Shown: positions 17,171-27,590, numbered from the stretch's first letter. The stretch: 64,000 nt of DNA from Saprospira grandis DSM 2844 (GCF_000275825.1 NZ_JH719942.1:2460243-2524242), one strand, 5' to 3'. Translations and numbers: made by a program. Notes: a model not told the origin generated them from the sequence alone.

Positions 17171-17206
17171 AAACCTTGCTCCCAGAAGTTGGAGCAAGGT
17201 TTTTTT
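17171..17206 (+). terminator. Terminator beyond the IS, probably of the ars operon
   Basis: AAACCTTGCTCC, 8-nt loop, perfect 12-bp complement ending in a T-run. It lies on the far side of the IS from arsG, which suggests that the IS inserted between the operon and its terminator. Confidence 0.85.
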
Positions 17207-17327
17207 CTTATTGGCCCATAATCTAAGGCGCTTTAGTGCGCTAGCTCACTTAAAATCTATCGGGAGGTTCCATAATTTCTAGCTTTTTATTACCTTGATG
17301 CAAGCTTAATCTAAGATTAACACCCCC

Positions 17328-17376
17328 GGATGTCCTCTTGTCGCTATAAAGCCCCAAAAGGACATCCCTTTTTTTG
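17328..17376 (+). terminator. Terminator-like hairpin in the POT leader
   Basis: GGATGTCCT ... AGGACATCC with a 22-nt loop, followed by CTTTTTTTG, 44 bp before the transporter start. It could be a leftover terminator or an attenuator. Confidence 0.5.
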
Positions 17377-17419
17377 CGGGGACAAACTACTTCATTATTC
17401 AACCTACTTATTTTAAACT

Positions 17420-19435
17420 ATGCATCCTTATACTATCATGACGATAGCTTGGGTGGCTAGCATCGCTTGGATCGCTTTTGTGATTCTGACGAACCGCAAA
17501 GCCCACCCCAAAGCTCTTTTCTACCTCTTCTTTGTGGAAATGTGGGAGCGCTTTTCTTACTACGGTATGCGTGCCCTCTTGGTCCTCTATATGACCAAAG
17601 GTATGCTCGAATATGATTATGACCAAGCCTATAGCGTTTATGGAGCCTATGGCTCTATGGTATACGCCACCCCACTTATTGGGGGATTATTAGCCGAGCG
17701 CTTTATGGGCTACCGAAAAGCCATTATGTGGGGGGCCATCCTAATGATGATCGGCCACTTCCTTATGGCTTTTGAACATGAATATATTTTCCTCACCGCC
17801 CTCGCTATGCTGATCCTCGGTAATGGCTTCTTTAAACCAAACATCTCGAGCATGATCGGTAAGTTCTACTCTAGAACAGACCCCCGCCGAGATGGTGCCT
17901 TTACCCTTTTCTATATGGGAATCAATATCGGTGCTTTCCTTTCTGGCCTTACCTGTGGGGTGGTCGGAGAGATCGAAGGTTGGCACTGGGGCTTCTCTCT
18001 AGCCGGTGTAGGGATGCTCGCAGGCCTGATCATTTTCTGGATGGCCCAACGCTCTGGAGCACTAGAAGATAAAGGTTATGCCCCTCATGAAGCCACTGAA
18101 GATGAGGTGGGCGATGAAGAGGTGCCCTCTTATACCCTAGAGGAAAATGCAAGCTCTCCCAAATTGCTAGGCCTTCCTGTCAATTGGGCGATTTATATTG
18201 TTAGTTTGCTGGTGGTGCCTCTCGTTTGGTTCCTCCTCCAAAGCCATGGCCTACTCGATGTTATTGTTTTGGCTATGGGTATTGGTATGATTGGCTACCT
18301 GATCTTTACTTCTTTGAGCTATGATAAGGTCCAAAGAGAACGCCTCTGGGTGGTCCTTACTCTCTTCTTCTTTACGATCATTTTCTGGACCTTCTTCGAG
18401 CTAGCCGGTAGTGCCCTTACCGTATTTACCGATAATAATGTGGCTAAAACGAGCTTCCTGACCACCACCATGTTTCAGTCGCTCAACCCACTTTATATCA
18501 TGATGTTTGCCCCTGTTTTCTCTTTTATGTGGATTCAGTTGGCCAAGGCCAAAAAGGAACCCGCCGCTCCCATGAAGTTCGGTATTGCCCTCATCCTTTT
18601 GGGTGCCGGTTTCTTGGTCCTCAAACTCGGAGAAGGTATGGCCACAGCAGGGATGATCCCCGCTATCTTTATAGCCCTTTTATACCTCCTCCACACTTTG
18701 GGCGAATTGGCCCTCTCTCCTGTGGGCCTCTCCCTAGTCACTAAGCTATCTCCCGCCAAAGTGGTGGGCTTTATCATGGGCTTCTGGCTGATGTCTACCT
18801 CTTTTGCGCATTTGGCCGGAGCCAAAATTGCCCAAATGACTAATGTAGATATGTCGGAGCTGATGGTGGAAACCGAACGCCTCGACCGCTTCAACAATAG
18901 CATGGAAAACGAAGATATCAAAACCGCCATGCTCGCCAATAAAGAGGTCTACAAAATGTATGTAGGTAGCTCTGAGGATACCAGCAAAATGAAGGAGCTC
19001 GGCTTTACTGCCGAAGATGCCAAAGAAACACACTCTGTCCAAGAGTTCGTTCTTAGCGATTTCTTCCTCGCAGAACTCAACAAAAATGGCGATAAGTATC
19101 ATGCCGTTACTGTTGCTGATAAAGCAATCATGGAAGAGGCCGCCAAACAGGAAGAAGGCCTCTATAAAGAAGGCCTCGTCAAAAAAGCAAAAATTAGCTT
19201 CCTCTCTACCGATGCTAGCCTCAAAACAAAAGAGCCTAAGCAGTTCCCCAAAGATCAAATCGAAGAGATGATGGCCGCTAGCCCCAATGCCGCTGTATCC
19301 AAAACAGTGGCCGAAGATACGCTAGTGATCTGTATTAACGTATTTATGATTCTTGGTTTTGTTGCCATTGGTGGCGGCGTATTCCTCATCCTCCTCTCTG
19401 GAGTGGTGAAACGCTGGATGCACGGGATCAACTAA
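17420..19435 (+). CDS. POT/PTR-family proton-dependent oligopeptide transporter
   Basis: 671 residues. The POT signature FVEMWERFSYYGMRALLVLYM (ExxERFxYY) is in the first family helix, and GNGFFKPNISSMIG is the PTR2 signature. It imports di- or tripeptides with protons, which suits a proteolytic heterotroph. It is longer than the ~500-residue norm. The extra ~170 residues form a hydrophilic, charged insert before the last membrane segment (about residues 480-640), seen in other Bacteroidota POT proteins. The start codon is the first ATG after the leader hairpin. Confidence 0.93.
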   Translation: MHPYTIMTIAWVASIAWIAFVILTNRKAHPKALFYLFFVEMWERFSYYGMRALLVLYMTKGMLEYDYDQAYSVYGAYGSMVYATPLIGGLLAERFMGYRKAIMWGAILMMIGHFLMAFEHEYIFLTALAMLILGNGFFKPNISSMIGKFYSRTDPRRDGAFTLFYMGINIGAFLSGLTCGVVGEIEGWHWGFSLAGVGMLAGLIIFWMAQRSGALEDKGYAPHEATEDEVGDEEVPSYTLEENASSPKLLGLPVNWAIYIVSLLVVPLVWFLLQSHGLLDVIVLAMGIGMIGYLIFTSLSYDKVQRERLWVVLTLFFFTIIFWTFFELAGSALTVFTDNNVAKTSFLTTTMFQSLNPLYIMMFAPVFSFMWIQLAKAKKEPAAPMKFGIALILLGAGFLVLKLGEGMATAGMIPAIFIALLYLLHTLGELALSPVGLSLVTKLSPAKVVGFIMGFWLMSTSFAHLAGAKIAQMTNVDMSELMVETERLDRFNNSMENEDIKTAMLANKEVYKMYVGSSEDTSKMKELGFTAEDAKETHSVQEFVLSDFFLAELNKNGDKYHAVTVADKAIMEEAAKQEEGLYKEGLVKKAKISFLSTDASLKTKEPKQFPKDQIEEMMAASPNAAVSKTVAEDTLVICINVFMILGFVAIGGGVFLILLSGVVKRWMHGIN

Positions 19436-19456
19436 TTCATAATCAATTTTTTCCTC

Positions 19457-19489
19457 AAAAGGCCCTGAACTTCGGTTTTGGGCCTTTTT
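19457..19489 (+). terminator. Terminator of the POT gene
   Basis: AAAAGGCCC and GGGCCTTTTT arms with a 14-nt interior, then a further T-run to about 19499, 21 bp after the stop. Confidence 0.85.
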
Positions 19490-19497
19490 GTTTTTTT

Positions 19498-19672
19498 TTA
19501 GGGGCCTCCTGCAGCAAAGCTGCAGGCGCTGCGCTTCAGGGCTCGCAGGTCTGCTCGGCCCTTCGGCGCCTGTGGCGCCTCGGTCTGGCCTGACGGCCAC
19601 CCCTCCGCATCGCTAGGCCAGTCGCTTCGCTCCTTTGCGGCGGCTTCGCCGCCTGCTAAACCGCCTAAAGGC
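19498..19672 (+). repeat. Core-type element, copy 7
   Basis: Core at 19538-19562, directly after the POT terminator, with type A end CATCGCTAGGCCAG at about 19609-19622. Confidence 0.85.
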
Positions 19673-19736
19673 CTTGATCGCTGTCAATGGTATAGCCATA
19701 AGCTTCAGCCCCTGTTTGCTTGTATTAGCATTCGTT

Positions 19737-19766
19737 ATGGGCCGATGGTTTTAACCATCGGCCCAT
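19737..19766. repeat. Palindrome of the GGTT-NN-AACC family
   Basis: A 14-bp stem (ATGGGCCGATGGTT and complement) around a central TT. The following TTTATT could make it a plus-strand terminator. Confidence 0.7.
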
Positions 19767-19797
19767 TTTATTGGAGTTAGTATGGCCTCTTCTGTTG

Positions 19798-19817
19798 CTG
19801 TGGGTTTCAACCCACAG
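19798..19817. repeat. Palindrome of the GGTT-TC-AACC family
   Basis: CTGTGGGTT-TC-AACCCACAG, a perfect 9-bp stem around TC. 19818-19945 holds no gene or other structure I can name. Confidence 0.75.
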
Positions 19818-19945
19818 GTACCCATATTATATAAGTGCCCAGGGGCCTAGACAACAAGAAGCTGTTTAGGAACAAGCCTCTAGGCAAATGGTCAGGAAAT
19901 TGTTAAAAATGGAAATAATGTAACAAAATCAAAAAGAGCAAAAGT

Positions 19946-20296
19946 TAGGTCTGGCTGCTAGCCGAGTAGGTCTGGTTGCTAGCTGGGTAGGTCTGGCTGC
20001 TAGCTGGGTAGGTCTGGTTGCTAGCCGAGTAGGTCTGGCTGCTAGCCGAGTAGGTCTGGCTGCTAGCCGAGTAGGTCTGGCTGCTAGCTGGGTAGGTCTG
20101 GTTGCTAGCTGGGTAGCTCTGGCTGCTAGCCGAGTAGGTCTGGCTGCTAGCTGGGTAGCTCTGGTTGCTAGCTGGGTAGCTCTGGCTGCTAGCTGGGTAG
20201 GTCTGGTTGCTAGCTGGGTAGCTCTGGCTGCTAGCTGGCTAGCTCTGGCTGCTAGCTGGGTAGGTCTGGTTGCTAGCTGGGTAGGTCGCTGCTGGG
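19946..20296. repeat. Tandem array, 21-bp unit, 16 copies plus a partial
   Basis: The unit begins TAGGTCTGGCTGCTAGC and recurs at exactly 21 bp from 19946 to 20282. Variation is confined to a few positions (GGT or GCT, GGCT or GGTT, CCGAG or TGGG). It lies in a convergent spacer between the POT gene and thiG. 20297-20562 holds no gene. Confidence 0.93.
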
Positions 20297-20562
20297 ACTG
20301 TTCAGGATTTTGTGTTTTAGAATAAAATTTGGGCTTTTAGCTGGCTAGGATTTGGCCAATAGTCGCCTAGGGACAAGCCCCTAGGCTAATCCAATGGAGT
20401 CAGCCCTAAAGGGCCTCAAAGGCTTATATACATGCCCTTGCTAAGTAGTTATTTCAAAGAAGGACCTCATCCAAAGGCCCTCTTTAGAGGGCTGTCTAAA
20501 AAAGCTAGCCTAGGGGCTTGTCCCTAGGCCGCAAAAAGGAGAAACACAAAATTTTCAACAGA

Positions 20563-20648
20563 CGCTTATTTTTCTCCCCCATAGCTAGGGCTATGCCTTT
20601 AAAAAATGCCTTGACTAGCCTGAAATTTTTATCAAAGGATGGCCGAAA
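20563..20648 (-). repeat. Second repeat family, copy 2
   Basis: Reverse complement of the copy at 3691-3775, with one short differing stretch in the hairpin (CATAGCTAGGGCTATG). It adjoins core element copy 8 across a hairpin cassette. Confidence 0.82.
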
Positions 20649-20650
20649 AG

Positions 20651-20735
20651 TTAAATTCATGAGGGTTTCAACCCTCATCTATATATGATTGCGAAGCAAT
20701 ATCATTTTGCTGTAGGTTTCAACCTACAGTATCGG
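20651..20735. repeat. Hairpin cassette with two GGTT-TC-AACC palindromes
   Basis: Palindromes at 20659-20678 (ATGAGGGTT arm) and 20710-20729 (CTGTAGGTT arm), separated by a third hairpin GATTGC-GAA-GCAATATC. The related inverted locus at 3562-3775 has only about 15 unrelated bases here. Confidence 0.75.
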
Positions 20736-20737
20736 CC

Positions 20738-20847
20738 TAGGGGCCTGAAAGGGTGGCCGCAGGCCAGACCGAAGCCCGAAGGGCTGAAGGGCCGAGCAGA
20801 CCTGCGAGCCCTGCAAGGGCCCGGCCGCCGAAGGCGGCAGGCCCCAA
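20738..20847 (-). repeat. Core-type element, copy 8
   Basis: Core at 20788-20812 in reverse orientation. Nearly identical to the inverted copy at 3562-3670. It lies 14 bp beyond the thiG terminator. Confidence 0.87.
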
Positions 20848-20861
20848 AAAATCAATAAGAA

Positions 20862-20891
20862 AAGCCCCACTATCCAAGAATAGTAGGGCTT
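20862..20891 (-). terminator. Terminator of the thi operon
   Basis: On the minus strand, AAGCCCTACTAT, a 6-nt loop, and ATAGTGGGGCTT (one G-U pair), then TTTTCTTATT, 23 bp after the thiG stop. Confidence 0.85.
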
Positions 20892-20913
20892 ACAAAAGGT
20901 TGTTGATGGGCGC

Positions 20914-21696
20914 TTAATCACCAAGGAAGGAGGTCAAGGGACTGCTGGCCTCGGCCCCCATGCGCTGCTCGGCTAGGCGGGCCTCAAAGGCCATGCGCCC
21001 CGCCATAACGCCCAATTTAAAGGCTTTGGCCATTTCTACCGGGTCTTGAGCAGCGGCAATGGCCGTATTGACCAAAACCGCATCGGCCCCCATTTCTAGG
21101 GCTTTGGCGGCATCGGAAGGGCTACCGATACCCGCATCTACCACCACGGGCAGCTGGCTTTGCTCAATGATAATCTCTAGGAAATCAAGGGTTCTCAGGC
21201 CCTTATTGCTCCCAATTGGCGAGCCCAAAGGCATGACGGCAGCCACGCCCACCTCTTCCAGGCGCTTGCAAAGCACGGGGTCAGCATGGATATAGGGCAG
21301 GACCACAAAGCCCAATTTGACCAGCTTTTCGGCTGCTTTGAGGGTCTCGATGGGATCGGGCATCAAGTATTTGGGATCGGGATGAATTTCGAGTTTCAAC
21401 CAGTTGGTCCCCAAGGCCTCTCTGGCCAGTTGGGCCGCAAAAATGGCCTCCTCAGCCGTGCGAGCGCCAGAGGTATTGGGCAAAAGGTGGATGTGCGGCG
21501 CATCGAGTTGGTCCACAATAGGGTCCTCCGATTTCTCCACATTCATCCGCTTGAGGGCCACCGTGACCAGCTCCGAACCAGAGGCCAAAAGGGCCTCCCG
21601 CATCAGGGCAGAAGAGGCAAACTTGCCTGTGCCCGTAAATAATCTTGAGTTAAATTCCTTATCGGCAATTTTTAATGTATCCATGCCTATCTTCAT
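20914..21696 (-). CDS. thiG: Thiazole synthase ThiG
   Basis: 260 residues, a TIM-barrel enzyme that builds the thiazole phosphate from deoxyxylulose phosphate, dehydroglycine and ThiS-thiocarboxylate. The Schiff-base lysine region is [10 protein letters not shown] near residue 100, and the phosphate-binding turns [20 protein letters not shown] and [12 protein letters not shown] are present. Its start overlaps the thiE stop by 4 bp. An internal ATG at 21684 ([11 protein letters not shown]) is an equally plausible start. It is the last gene of the operon. Confidence 0.96.
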   Translation of the reverse strand: MKIGMDTLKIADKEFNSRLFTGTGKFASSALMREALLASGSELVTVALKRMNVEKSEDPIVDQLDAPHIHLLPNTSGARTAEEAIFAAQLAREALGTNWLKLEIHPDPKYLMPDPIETLKAAEKLVKLGFVVLPYIHADPVLCKRLEEVGVAAVMPLGSPIGSNKGLRTLDFLEIIIEQSQLPVVVDAGIGSPSDAAKALEMGADAVLVNTAIAAAQDPVEMAKAFKLGVMAGRMAFEARLAEQRMGAEASSPLTSFLGD

Positions 21697-22349
21697 TTAT
21701 ACCCGCTAGGGGCCATTTCCAAAAGTTGATAAATTTCTTTTACTAGGGTCTTTTTGTCTGTCGTTTGGTTGATCAGGCCAGAAAGAGCCACCCCATGCAG
21801 GCCAGTCCGCAAGAGCCCATCTATATCGGCCAGCTTAATGCCGCCAATACCGACAATGGGAATCTCCCAGCCTTTGCGCTCTAGTTGTTGCAGTCGTTCG
21901 CGATAGCCTTTCATGCCCAAAATAGGACTTAATTTCTTTTTGGTGGGCGTAAATCGGAAGGGGCCCAGCCCAATATAGTCGGCTCCAGCCAAATAAACTT
22001 CCTCAATATCTTCCCAGCTATTGGCGGTGCCGCCCAAAATAAAATCTGGGCCCAAAATGGCCCGAGCTTCCTCCAAGGGCATATCGCTACGGCCTAGGTG
22101 CAGGCCATCGGCGGCTACGGCTTGGGCCAGCTCAATTTGGTCGTTAATAATGAGTTGGGCCTGATACTGATCGCAGAGGGCACGGGCGGTTTTTCCTGCG
22201 GCCAAATAATCGGCGGTACTCACTTCTTTGAGGCGAAGTTGAACCCAGCGGCCACCAGCCGCCAGAAAATCTGCAATTTGGTCCAGATGTTCTTGTATTC
22301 GCTGCCCGCTACTCACATATTGCAAGGCGGCAATTTCTTTTTTACTCAT
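21693..22349 (-). CDS. thiE: Thiamine-phosphate synthase ThiE
   Basis: 218 residues. It has the ThiE hallmarks WVQLRLKE near residue 35, [38 protein letters not shown] and IPIVGIGGI. The enzyme couples HMP pyrophosphate to thiazole phosphate. Overlaps thiD by 8 bp and thiG by 4 bp. A second ThiE/TenI-like protein is encoded upstream in the operon; this copy keeps the fuller set of catalytic motifs and is the likelier synthase. Confidence 0.94.
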   Translation of the reverse strand: MSKKEIAALQYVSSGQRIQEHLDQIADFLAAGGRWVQLRLKEVSTADYLAAGKTARALCDQYQAQLIINDQIELAQAVAADGLHLGRSDMPLEEARAILGPDFILGGTANSWEDIEEVYLAGADYIGLGPFRFTPTKKKLSPILGMKGYRERLQQLERKGWEIPIVGIGGIKLADIDGLLRTGLHGVALSGLINQTTDKKTLVKEIYQLLEMAPSGYK

Positions 22350-23103
22350 CTTGATAGCTCCTGTGCCAACCGAGCAGAGAGGGCTGGCTGTTCATAAATT
22401 GAAGGTTGTAGTCTTTGGCTTTTCCAAAGGCGGTAGTTAAGGGTTGCCCTAGGGCCAAAAAGGCAGTTAGGGCAGAGGAAAGCACGCAACCTGTTCCATG
22501 CTTATCATAGGGCGCAATCATTTTTGGGGGCCATTGAGCGGCTAGCTCGCCCGCCAAAAAGAGTTGGTCCAATCCCTTTGCTTGGGGATCATGTCCCCCT
22601 TTGAGCAACAGCGCCGTTTGCTGGCTAATCGTTTTGGCCACGGCCAAGGGCGATTGTTGGGGCCAAAGGCGCTCTAGCTCTTGGCGGTTGGGCATAAAAA
22701 CATCCACTCGCTCAATCAGTGCTTTGAGGTCCTCAAAAGCATCTGCTTGCTGAAAGTCAAAACCAGCAGAGGCGCTAAGCACGGGGTCCCAAACCACTAG
22801 AGGCGGAGCGGCCAAAGCCGCTAGTTGGTCCAAGAGCCGACCCAAAAGGGCCAAATCTCCAATAATGCCAATTTTTACGGCCTTGGGCGTATAGCTTTGC
22901 AGCAAAAAAGCCAGTTGTCGCTCCACCCAATCGGCATCGGTCCATCGCAAATCGGCAAAGTGGCCGGGCCCTTGTATGGTTTGGGCGCTACAGACCGAGA
23001 GGCCATAGACGCCCAGCTGTTCAAAGGTTTTGATATCGGCCAAAAGGCCCGCCCCCGCAGAGGGATCAAAACCCGCAATACTTAAGACAAAAGGGCCTGA
23101 CAT
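22342..23103 (-). CDS. thiD: Hydroxymethylpyrimidine (phosphate) kinase ThiD
   Basis: 253 residues, a ribokinase-fold enzyme. The N-terminal SIAGFDPSAGAGLLADIKTF binds the pyrimidine, VVWDPVLSASAGF is the central motif, and DKHGTGCVLSSALTAFLA is the anion-hole and catalytic Asp/Gly/Cys region. It phosphorylates HMP and HMP-P from the ThiC product for ThiE. It overlaps both neighbours, so it is tightly coupled. Confidence 0.95.
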   Translation of the reverse strand: MSGPFVLSIAGFDPSAGAGLLADIKTFEQLGVYGLSVCSAQTIQGPGHFADLRWTDADWVERQLAFLLQSYTPKAVKIGIIGDLALLGRLLDQLAALAAPPLVVWDPVLSASAGFDFQQADAFEDLKALIERVDVFMPNRQELERLWPQQSPLAVAKTISQQTALLLKGGHDPQAKGLDQLFLAGELAAQWPPKMIAPYDKHGTGCVLSSALTAFLALGQPLTTAFGKAKDYNLQFMNSQPSLLGWHRSYQDE

Positions 23104-23708
23104 GCTGCGAGCATTTTAGCAAAATAGGCGGGGGCGGCCTCGCCTTTGAGCCAAACGGAGCCTAGGGCGCCTACTTCTTCAAAGCCTTTTTCGGCAGCGG
23201 CGCCCAGGCTGTCCAAATCAATGCCGCCCAAGCCTACAATGTTAAAGTCGTATTGGGCCTTGTAGCCGCCAATCGTCCAATCTTCTTTTGGGCCATAGCC
23301 TTGTTTCGAGATCGAGCTAAAGACGGGACTGACAAAAATGTAGTCAAAATGACTGGGGGCCAATTCGTCTAAAGTAGCGCGTTCATGCACCGAGGAGCCT
23401 AGGGCCAAGCCTGCTTTTTGGAGCTTTTGGCGGAGAGCCAAGAGTGCTTCGGGGCTATAGCTGCGGCGGCGGGCCTCGCCCAAATGGATTCCACGGACCT
23501 TATACTTTTCACAGAGTTCATAATGGTCGTGCAAAATAATTTTGGGGTGATATTGGGCATCAATCTGGGCCAGAAAGTCCTCATATTGCTGGGCCGTAAA
23601 ATTGGGCTTACGCAAATTGAGGCAGGCTAGGCCCTCGGCAAAAAGGGCATTGATAAGCTGTATTTCATCCGTCAAGAGTTCGGGATGCGTCAATAATCTG
23701 ATCTTCAT
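23082..23708 (-). CDS. Second ThiE / TenI-like protein
   Basis: 208 residues with the same barrel as ThiE (GLACLNLRKPNF, IILHDHYELCEKYKVRGIHLGE, FDYIFVSPVFSSISKQGYGP, GLGGIDLDSL). The RLK segment of ThiE is replaced by NLRKPN, and the pyrophosphate-binding TPTKK segment by SSISKQGYGP, the TenI-like pattern. TenI acts as a thiazole tautomerase after ThiG, so this copy may be the tautomerase of the operon. Alternatively it is a second synthase. It is separated from thiC by a repeat-filled 250-bp gap. Confidence 0.85.
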   Translation of the reverse strand: MKIRLLTHPELLTDEIQLINALFAEGLACLNLRKPNFTAQQYEDFLAQIDAQYHPKIILHDHYELCEKYKVRGIHLGEARRRSYSPEALLALRQKLQKAGLALGSSVHERATLDELAPSHFDYIFVSPVFSSISKQGYGPKEDWTIGGYKAQYDFNIVGLGGIDLDSLGAAAEKGFEEVGALGSVWLKGEAAPAYFAKMLAACQALLS

Positions 23709-23768
23709 TTTTTTATTTCAAAAGCCAAAGGCCCCATGTAGAGGCCTTTAACTGTTAGATGAATAATT

Positions 23769-23946
23769 TGGGGCTGCCCCGCCCTTTGGGCGGGTCGGGC
23801 TGTTCGGCAGCTCGCAGGTCTGCTCGGCCCTTCAGGCTTTTTCGCTTTGCTTCAAAAGCCTTTGGTCTGGCCCTTTGGGCCACTGCCTACCATCCCTCAG
23901 CCAGTCGCTGCGCTCCTTTTCTGCGGGCGAAGCCCGCAGAAGGGGC
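23769..23946 (+). repeat. Core-type element, copy 9 (inside the thi operon)
   Basis: Core at 23808-23831, oriented against the operon. It fills the 251-bp gap between thiC and the thiE2/TenI-like gene. A small minus-strand hairpin (AAAGGCC arms) lies at 23731-23753. Confidence 0.86.
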
Positions 23947-23959
23947 GGTGGAGCAATAT

Positions 23960-26078
<2,119 letters not shown>

Positions 26079-26143
26079 AGATGAGAGGAGCTTAGGCGGC
26101 TCTTTGATGGCATAGGTATGGCTATCCTGAAGAGGTAGGACGG

Positions 26144-26372
26144 CACTTTTCCCTACGGCAGTACGAGCTGCATCAGGTGATAAGGGTCTATTCTCAGTTT
26201 AGTTTTTGTTTAATGGCCGGGCGTTATTGGCCTAGCGATGTGGAGGGGTGGCCGCAGGCCAGACCGAGCTGGCAAAGCCAGCGAAGGGCCGAGCAGACCT
26301 GCGAGCCCTGCAACGTAGCGCCGCAGCTTTGCTGCGGAGGCCCCTAAAAAAAAACTAAACACCCCTAAAGTG
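26144..26372 (-). promoter_or_regulatory. TPP (THI-element) riboswitch with a repeat in P3
   Basis: The aptamer was read on the minus strand. P1 pairs CACTTT (26372-26367) with AAAGTG (26149-26144). P2 has AGGGGTG against ACCC. The conserved CTGAGA is at 26198-26193, then CACCTGATGCAG and CTGCCGTAGGGAA. P3 is a perfect 11-bp stem (GTTTAGTTTTT at 26360-26350 with its complement at 26207-26197) whose loop is 142 nt long and holds a core-type repeat. It would repress thiS-thiC and downstream genes when TPP is bound. No clear terminator is seen between it and thiS, so control of translation start is possible. Confidence 0.92.
26214..26346 (-). repeat. Core-type element, copy 10 (inside the TPP riboswitch P3 loop)
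   Basis: Core at 26285-26308 and type A ends (GGGGCCTCCGCAGC and CATCGCTAGGCC). It lies wholly within the P3 loop and its sense strand is the riboswitch strand. Confidence 0.9.
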
Positions 26373-26436
26373 GATGTAATCTTGTCAAAGTTAAGGAACT
26401 TTTGAGGCAAAAGTTTAGGGGAAAGGGCAAAAAAAA

Positions 26437-26465
26437 GGCCCAGCTTCTATAAAAGAAGCTGAGCC
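26437..26465 (-). terminator. Terminator of the YeeE gene pair
   Basis: On the minus strand, GGCTCAGCTTCT, ATA-rich loop, AGAAGCTGGGCC with one mismatch, followed by nine T. It ends the transcript 63 bp after the YeeE stop. Confidence 0.88.
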
Positions 26466-26527
26466 AGACCGATTTCCCCTCCTAGACTAGTCGTCCGGTC
26501 TAAACAACTAGCTAAACTTTATGCGGA

Positions 26528-26941
26528 CTAGTGCGGTAATTTAGAGCGCAGGGCGCCATAAAGGTAAGTACCGACTAGAGCAGATGCGATAATAATGAGT
26601 ACGGCCCAGTAGCCTTGGCCCAGTAGGGTATACATGGGGCCCGGGCAGGCGCCGGTCATAGACCAGCCGAGGCCGAAGATGATCCCGCCAATGAGATAGC
26701 GAGGAACAGACATATTTTTGGGGTGGAACTTAATTTCTTCGCCCTTAAAGGTTTGCAGATTGAGTGCTTTAATCAGGGCGGTCGTGATAATTCCGAGGAC
26801 TACGGCGCTACCGATGATCCCGTACATATGGAAACTATCGAAGAGGAACATTTCTTGGATTCTGTACCAAGATACTGCTTCAGATTTGGTCATGACCATG
26901 CCAAAGAGGAGGCCTAGACCTAGATATTTTACAAATTTCAT
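26528..26941 (-). CDS. YeeE/YedE-family transporter, C-terminal half
   Basis: 137 residues from the ATG at 26941 (MKFVKYLGLG); a TTG at 26965 gives a longer frame overlapping the upstream gene. Four membrane segments. The family motif IFGLGWSMTGACPGPMYTLLGQG carries the Cys used for sulfur-compound binding. Together with the next gene it makes one YeeE-type unit (thiosulfate or other reduced sulfur import). Confidence 0.88.
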   Translation of the reverse strand: MKFVKYLGLGLLFGMVMTKSEAVSWYRIQEMFLFDSFHMYGIIGSAVVLGIITTALIKALNLQTFKGEEIKFHPKNMSVPRYLIGGIIFGLGWSMTGACPGPMYTLLGQGYWAVLIIIASALVGTYLYGALRSKLPH

Positions 26942-26954
26942 ATTGTAGATAGAT

Positions 26955-27563
26955 TTAGGCGCCAAACAGCAAGGGCAAGATAAAGTAAGTCATAGTGAGG
27001 CCACCGATAAAGAAGCCAATCACAGCGATAAGAGAAGGAATTTGGAGTTGAGACAGGCCGCTAATAGCGTGTCCAGAGGTACAGCCGCCGGCATAGCGGG
27101 CGCCAAATCCGATAAGGAAGCCACCAAAGATCAGGATAAATAGGCCTTTAGCGGAGAAAACAAAATTGGGGTCATTATATTCTTTAGGTAAAAGCATAGT
27201 TTTACCGTTATCTGCTACTTCTGGCTCTGAGAAGCCGATACTTTTGACGTATTCCATTGTCTTGCTGCCTATATCCATGGCTTCATCGCCGGAGAGAAAC
27301 TGCATAGAGATAAATCCTCCGATAGCGGCGCCGGTAATAAAGAGCATATTCCAGCCCTGGCTACCTTTCCAGTCAAAATCGAAGAAAGAGACGCTTTTGC
27401 CGGCGCCCATAGCGGAGCAGGCGGCGCGCATACTAGCGGAAACGCCAAAGGATTTGCCGTTAAAAACGAGCAGTTGCATAACCAGAACGATCAGTGCCCC
27501 GGAGACATACCAAGGCCAAGGTTGAGACAACATGTCTGTAACTTCTTGCGCAAATAAGAACAT
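26955..27563 (-). CDS. YeeE/YedE-family transporter, N-terminal half
   Basis: 202 residues and five membrane segments. The motif GFGARYAGGCTSGHAISGLSQLQIPS contains the conserved Cys of the first half of YeeE/TsuA. Many Bacteroidota encode the two halves as separate adjacent genes, as here. The neighbouring persulfide-type enzyme supports a reduced-sulfur substrate. The transport direction is not evident. Confidence 0.88.
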   Translation of the reverse strand: MFLFAQEVTDMLSQPWPWYVSGALIVLVMQLLVFNGKSFGVSASMRAACSAMGAGKSVSFFDFDWKGSQGWNMLFITGAAIGGFISMQFLSGDEAMDIGSKTMEYVKSIGFSEPEVADNGKTMLLPKEYNDPNFVFSAKGLFILIFGGFLIGFGARYAGGCTSGHAISGLSQLQIPSLIAVIGFFIGGLTMTYFILPLLFGA

Positions 27564-27590
27564 GATGAATTGAAATTTAGGTAGAAAAAG

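Noticed and set aside
19946..20296. CRISPR array
   Set aside because: The units are contiguous 21-mers with no unique spacers between repeats and no cas genes in the window.
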